From positions 1 to 44,815 of the forward strand of contig JAOTVR010000021.1 of assembly GCA_029863305.1 (NCBI GenBank): a stretch of 44,815 bases of DNA, written 5' to 3'. Origin of the DNA: Gammaproteobacteria bacterium (GTDB taxonomy: Bacteria; Pseudomonadota; Gammaproteobacteria; Steroidobacterales; Woeseiaceae). Shown here one piece after another: positions 41,432-44,815 of the stretch (positions are counted from its first letter, which is position 1; every line of letters begins with the position of its first letter). A program made the position numbers and the translations under genes. The notes beneath the pieces are model-generated. The model was not told the DNA's origin, ran no database searches, and saw nothing but the letters and a program-made list of their open reading frames with translations.

Positions 41432-41908
41432 GTTATTCCAGGCACCGGCAATGCCAAGGCCGCTCACTGAAATGAATACCCAGGCGGGCATCGACAGGCC
41501 GAGAAAGCTCCAGACCACATCAGCACACTCGCCCGATCCTGTGAAAACCATGCGCAGCGCATCACCGAGCGGAAAGTTTTCCAGCATATAATCCAGCCCC
41601 GGCCCACAGGCCGGCACGTCACTGGGCGGCAGATTCTGCAAGCGCCAGTGCCAGCCGGCAATTCCGGCGCCGCCCGCAGCGGATGCTGCCAGCAACAGCG
41701 CATAAACACGACGACCCCAGCCGACGGGGCCATGCAAGGCGGCGAGCAGGAATGCGATTCCGATACTTATCACGGCTACACGCTGGAGAACGCACAACGG
41801 ACAGGGGTCCAGCAGCAATACATACTGTGCGTAGAGCGCAAAGCCCATCAATCCGGCGCAGCACAGGAAGCCCGCGAAATTAAGGACACGTCGTCCAGGC
41901 AAAATCAT
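41417..41908 (-). CDS. dsbB: Disulfide bond formation protein DsbB
   Basis: Inner-membrane quinone reductase that reoxidises DsbA. The 163-residue protein has four hydrophobic segments and the two redox pairs: C36-P-L-C39 (LLLDPCPLCVLQR) and C101/C128 (VPACGPGLDYMLENFPL; TGSGECADVVWSFLGLSMP). It begins six bases after the phoU stop, so it is probably cotranscribed with phoU and the porin, an unusual place for dsbB. Its 3' end overlaps dapE. Confidence 0.96.
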   Translation of the reverse strand: MILPGRRVLNFAGFLCCAGLMGFALYAQYVLLLDPCPLCVLQRVAVISIGIAFLLAALHGPVGWGRRVYALLLAASAAGGAGIAGWHWRLQNLPPSDVPACGPGLDYMLENFPLGDALRMVFTGSGECADVVWSFLGLSMPAWVFISVSGLGIAGAWNNLRQQ

Positions 41909-41914
41909 GTGGTT

Positions 41915-42628
41915 TTATTCTGACTCGAGCTCGGAAAGGTCGGAAATTCCAGTATGACGCACATCTCTGCCGCGCACCATATAGATAACGTACTCGCAAA
42001 TGTTCTTTGCATGATCACCGATGCGTTCCAGCGACCGCGCCGTCCAGGTCACGTTCATAACGCGCTTGATGCTTCGCGGATCCTCCATCATGAAGGTGAT
42101 GCACTGGCGTTGAATCGCCTCATACTCCTGATCGACCTGCTCATCCTCTCGGACGACTTCAAACGCTTCATCGACATCAAGGCGGGCAAATGCATTCATC
42201 GCATCCCGCAACATGTGCGAGACATGTGTACCAAGCGACTTCAATTCCCGATAAGAATCGGTCGGCCGATCCATACCAGCCAGCCTCGATGCGAGAAAAC
42301 CGATCTTTTCCGCCTCATCACCTATGCGCTCGAGATCCGTGATCGTTTTGATAATGGCGACAATCAGGCGAAGGTCGCTGGCCGCGGGCGACCGCGTGGC
42401 CAATATCCGGCTGCATTCCTCGTCGATGCCGACCTCGAACTCATTGACTTTGTAGTCATCCTCGGCGACCTGCAATCCGAGTTCGCTGTCGCCGCTGACA
42501 ATGGCCGAAATTGCGCGAGCCAGCTGTGCCTCGACCACGCCTCCCATCGCCAACACCTTGTTGCGCAAGTCTTCAATATCTTTATTGAAGCGACGTGATA
42601 TGTGATGTGTCAGGTCGGATGCTTCCAT
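41915..42628 (-). CDS. phoU: Phosphate-specific transport regulator PhoU
   Basis: Connects the Pst transporter to the PhoR kinase and represses the Pho response when phosphate is plentiful. The 237-residue, all-helical protein has two PhoU repeats: the N-terminal HISRRFNKDIEDLRNKVLAMGGVVEAQL, DEECSRILATRSPAASDLRLIVAIIKTITDLERIGDEAEKI (partly shown), and the C-terminal RVMNVTWTARSLERIGDHAKNICEYVIYMVRG. It is separated from the pstSCAB operon by dapE and dsbB, and follows the porin by 32 bases. Confidence 0.96.
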   Translation of the reverse strand: MEASDLTHHISRRFNKDIEDLRNKVLAMGGVVEAQLARAISAIVSGDSELGLQVAEDDYKVNEFEVGIDEECSRILATRSPAASDLRLIVAIIKTITDLERIGDEAEKIGFLASRLAGMDRPTDSYRELKSLGTHVSHMLRDAMNAFARLDVDEAFEVVREDEQVDQEYEAIQRQCITFMMEDPRSIKRVMNVTWTARSLERIGDHAKNICEYVIYMVRGRDVRHTGISDLSELESE

Positions 42629-42660
42629 CGTTCTATTTCACGGTTACTGTTCGCCGAAGC

Positions 42661-43962
42661 CTACTTCCATTTCCACTGGGTGTCGATCATCAAGCGGTTG
42701 TAATCGCTCCTGGCGCCAGACGTCAGGTCGGTTTCATTGATGAAGTACTGTGCACCGATGGTCCAGCTCCTGTTGACGCTGTAGTTGAATTGCAGCCAGT
42801 GGCCCTTGTTGTCGGTGCCCCCACCTCCAAAATCCGAGTCGGTGAGCAAGCCGAGCGTCGAATCGGCTTCCTTGTCGGCATAGTAGTAGGTGAATTGCAT
42901 CTGACCCCGATCCCTGGCCTGTCCGATTGATGCACCGAGCGTCACGCCCGTATCATCAACGGAAGCATCGCTGTTCTTGACATAATCCACGAATACTTTC
43001 GCCGGCCAATCGCCAATCTCGAATGATGCTTCAGCAAAAACCTGTGCCAGCAGGTAATCGTATAAGTACACGCAGGTCGTATCAGCCGTCGTGCCGCAAG
43101 GCAAACCGCTGGCCTCCACCGCCGTGTTGCCGAAATAGTCACCGGGGTCAGTCGGATCACCAAACGTCGTCGATTCACCCGCGGTCTTTATTGAATAGTA
43201 GCCGAGGCCGCCCGTTAATTTCACATCGCCGAACCGCCCGGTGGCACCAAATTGCGCCCCCCAGCTGAAGTTATTGCTGCTACTCCTGCTGTCGCTCTCG
43301 AGATAATTGCCGATGGCGTTGACAAAATACCAGTCGCGCTTGTACTGCACCGCGAGACCTTCCGGCGTCCAGTCTCCATCCCACATAAGAGCCTGACCAC
43401 CGACCTTGGTTAACGGATTTCTGAATTTGCCGCCATAGATGTGCAAACCATCGCTGGCTTCCCAGTCAACATAGGCAAGGTTCAGAACCACGCCCTTCGA
43501 TGAGCCACCGCCGCCCAGGGTCTGGTTGGCCGATCCCGGATCACTGCCACCTGTTGCGAGGCCGAAGCCGACATCAATGTTGTCAGCAACTTCCGCTTTG
43601 ATATTGGCGCGTGCACGAATTCTATTGCGCCTGCGAGTATCGCTGCCTTCAGCGTCAATATCGTCGAAACGGTAGCGAAAGTCACCATCGAGCTTTATGC
43701 GATCAGCCCAGCTATCCCCGGCCGCCGCAATCTCCGATGCCCGAACTCCTGCAACTGTCGTTTCGACATCCGCGATAGCTGTAGCAGCCTGATCCTGCGC
43801 CCGCCGCAACTCGGCGTTTTCGGCCGCCAGTTCCTCGAGTCGTAGCGAGACCGCGACAAGCTGCTTGCGAAGTTGCTCGAAATCTTCGTCAGTAACTTCC
43901 GCCACGGCCGCGGGCGAGCCAACGAAAGAACATGCCAGCGTCAGGAAAAGAATTCGTTTCAT
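42661..43962 (-). CDS. Outer-membrane porin, probably phosphate-responsive
   Basis: A 433-residue protein with a signal peptide (MKRILFLTLACSFVGSPAAVAE), a short coiled coil (about residues 25-65: EQLRKQLVAVSLRLEELAAENAELRR) that resembles the trimerising helices of some porins, and a beta-rich remainder. GDFRYRFDDIDAEGSD, RRNRIRARANIKAEVADNIDVGFGLATG and IYGGKFRNP are typical of Porin_5 or OprP/OprO-like putative porins. The last residues are WKWK, without the terminal phenylalanine usual for BAM substrates. The ATG at 43962 has GGAAG nine bases upstream. The Pho-type array at 44043-44071 and its place next to phoU suggest phosphate or polyphosphate uptake; selectivity cannot be read from the sequence. 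Confidence 0.85.
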   Translation of the reverse strand: MKRILFLTLACSFVGSPAAVAEVTDEDFEQLRKQLVAVSLRLEELAAENAELRRAQDQAATAIADVETTVAGVRASEIAAAGDSWADRIKLDGDFRYRFDDIDAEGSDTRRRNRIRARANIKAEVADNIDVGFGLATGGSDPGSANQTLGGGGSSKGVVLNLAYVDWEASDGLHIYGGKFRNPLTKVGGQALMWDGDWTPEGLAVQYKRDWYFVNAIGNYLESDSRSSSNNFSWGAQFGATGRFGDVKLTGGLGYYSIKTAGESTTFGDPTDPGDYFGNTAVEASGLPCGTTADTTCVYLYDYLLAQVFAEASFEIGDWPAKVFVDYVKNSDASVDDTGVTLGASIGQARDRGQMQFTYYYADKEADSTLGLLTDSDFGGGGTDNKGHWLQFNYSVNRSWTIGAQYFINETDLTSGARSDYNRLMIDTQWKWK

Positions 43963-44042
43963 TTTTTTGCGCTTCCATTGTTGTAAGGGCATTGGGTCGT
44001 GAGGATATTGGCGGCAAGCTACCGTCCCTCTGTTTCGCTTAC

Positions 44043-44071
44043 ATTACAGAAATATTGCACTTTTGTGACAA
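44043..44071 (-). promoter_or_regulatory. Candidate PhoB box upstream of the porin
   Basis: On the minus strand: TTGTCAC (44071-44065), AAAA, GTGCAAT (44060-44054), ATTT, CTGTAAT (44049-44043), then GTAA. That is three half-sites at exact 11-base spacing with AT-rich four-base spacers, the layout of a Pho box (CTGTCAT-type repeats). It lies 80 bases ahead of the porin start and would control porin-phoU-dsbB. Confidence 0.7.
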
Positions 44072-44144
44072 CGCCGATACCGGGGAGAAAGTGATTCCGG
44101 GCCAATGATGCCAGCAGGACACCGCGCTCGGGGACTTGCAGCCG

Positions 44145-44815
44145 TCAGCCGCTGTGAGTATCTCCCGCAAGTCGTAGCGGTGCATCGACAACGATACGCT
44201 CAGTTGGGAAGCAGCAGCGAAATTCGCTGCCGACTCCGACTTCACTGCTAACGCACAGTTCCGCCTCGTGGCGACCCAGCACATGCTTGACGATGGCGAG
44301 CCCAAGGCCGATGCCACCGTCATCGCGCGCGCGACCACGATCAACCCGAAAAAATCGTTCGGTGATACGCGGTATGTGCTCTTCGGCAATTCCTTCGCCC
44401 GTATCGCGGACCAGCAATTCCGCACCATCCGGCCCGACTCGCCAAACCAGCGATACCTGGCCTTCCGCCGGCGTATGCCGTATAGCGTTAGACAGCAAGT
44501 TGCTGATGAGCGACTCGATCTCGCCCTCGTTGCCGTGCAACCGGGCGGCGGATTCGATTTCGATGGAGATTGACGGCAAGTCGGCCTGTCCGGCGCAGCT
44601 CTTGCCCGCTGCGGCAAGCAGGCCCGCAACGTCGACTATCTCTACGGAACTCGCCCGACCTGCTCCTTCGAGGCGCGACAATTCCAGCAGCTCGCTGATA
44701 ATCTGTGTCATACGTCGCGCCTGTTCGCGCATGCGCGTTATCGGCTGCGTCCACGCCTCGGGTATGTCATCAGCTTCGCCCAGGGCATCCAGATACCCCG
44801 ACACCACCGTAAGGG
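44145..44815 (-). CDS. phoR: Phosphate regulon sensor kinase PhoR (N-terminus outside window)
   Basis: The C-terminal 222 residues of a sensor histidine kinase, open to the right edge. The first residues seen, LTVVSGYLDAL, are what follows the phosphorylated histidine (HELRTPLTVVSGYL) in PhoR. The ATPase boxes are all present: N (SNLLSNAIRHTP), G1 (LLVRDTGEGIAEEHIPRI), F (ITERFFRVDRGR) and G2 (GGIGLGLAIVKHVLGRHEAEL). The next gene upstream is expected to be phoB. A 182-base gap with the Pho box lies between phoR and the porin, so the porin likely has its own promoter. Confidence 0.93.
   Translation of the reverse strand, partial: LTVVSGYLDALGEADDIPEAWTQPITRMREQARRMTQIISELLELSRLEGAGRASSVEIVDVAGLLAAAGKSCAGQADLPSISIEIESAARLHGNEGEIESLISNLLSNAIRHTPAEGQVSLVWRVGPDGAELLVRDTGEGIAEEHIPRITERFFRVDRGRARDDGGIGLGLAIVKHVLGRHEAELCVSSEVGVGSEFRCCFPTERIVVDAPLRLAGDTHSG

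Noticed and set aside
43963..44144. Terminator after phoR
   Set aside because: CCGG-type short repeats occur near 44080-44100, but no stem followed by a U-run could be found on the minus strand.

Overview
The window is a stretch of gammaproteobacterial chromosome. It is densely packed with housekeeping genes, moderately GC-rich by eye, and contains no insertion sequences, prophage, CRISPR arrays, tRNA or rRNA genes that I could recognise. The gene order rpsB-tsf-pyrH-frr-uppS-cdsA-rseP-bamA-skp-lpxD-fabZ-lpxA-lpxB-rnhB-dnaE-accA-tilS-pyrG-kdsA-eno-ftsB-truD-surE-pcm-yqaA-nlpD-rpoS is the classical gammaproteobacterial envelope/translation superoperon joined to the surE-rpoS cluster, as in Xanthomonadales/Chromatiales-type genomes. 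I cannot name the genus. An uncultured marine or sediment lineage would fit, but that is a guess.

Layout. Positions 1-1373 (+) hold the end of an exported protein of unknown function and a small stand-alone EF-Tu domain II-like protein. Positions 1475-30392 are almost entirely on the minus strand: the superoperon from rpsB down to rpoS, with many ATGA stop/start overlaps. The only interruption is a plus-strand Smr-domain gene at 5145-5669 with a good promoter of its own. Positions 30393-30630 are a divergent control region with a strong rpsB promoter. Positions 30631-35322 (+) carry map, glnD, dapD and a yffB/ArsC-like gene. From 35332 to the right edge lies a phosphate (Pho) island: pstB, pstA, pstC and pstS (minus strand), then dapE (+), then dsbB, phoU, a porin and the 3' part of phoR (all minus). 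Two PhoB-box-like arrays with 11-bp periodicity lie upstream of pstS and of the porin.

How the genes work together. rpsB, tsf, pyrH, frr, map and tilS serve translation and nucleotide supply. uppS, cdsA, rseP, bamA, skp, lpxD, fabZ, lpxA, lpxB and kdsA build the cell envelope (undecaprenyl carrier, phospholipid, outer-membrane protein assembly, lipid A and Kdo). dnaE and rnhB act in replication, accA in fatty-acid synthesis, ftsB in division, and surE/pcm/nlpD/rpoS in stationary-phase survival and cell separation. The Pho block covers outer-membrane uptake (porin), periplasmic capture (PstS), ABC import (PstCAB) and signalling (PhoU, PhoR).

Most notable. The three MEP isoprenoid genes that normally sit in these operons (ispD and ispF between ftsB and truD; dxr between cdsA and rseP) are all missing from their usual places, although uppS, which consumes their product, is retained. 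This suggests loss or replacement of the MEP pathway in this lineage. Second, ribosomal protein S2 carries a tail of about 155 residues with 13-residue tandem repeats and a histone H1-like Lys/Ala end. Third, dsbB appears to belong to a Pho-controlled porin-phoU-dsbB transcript. No gap between genes exceeds 300 bases. No clearly new defence or mobile system was found.
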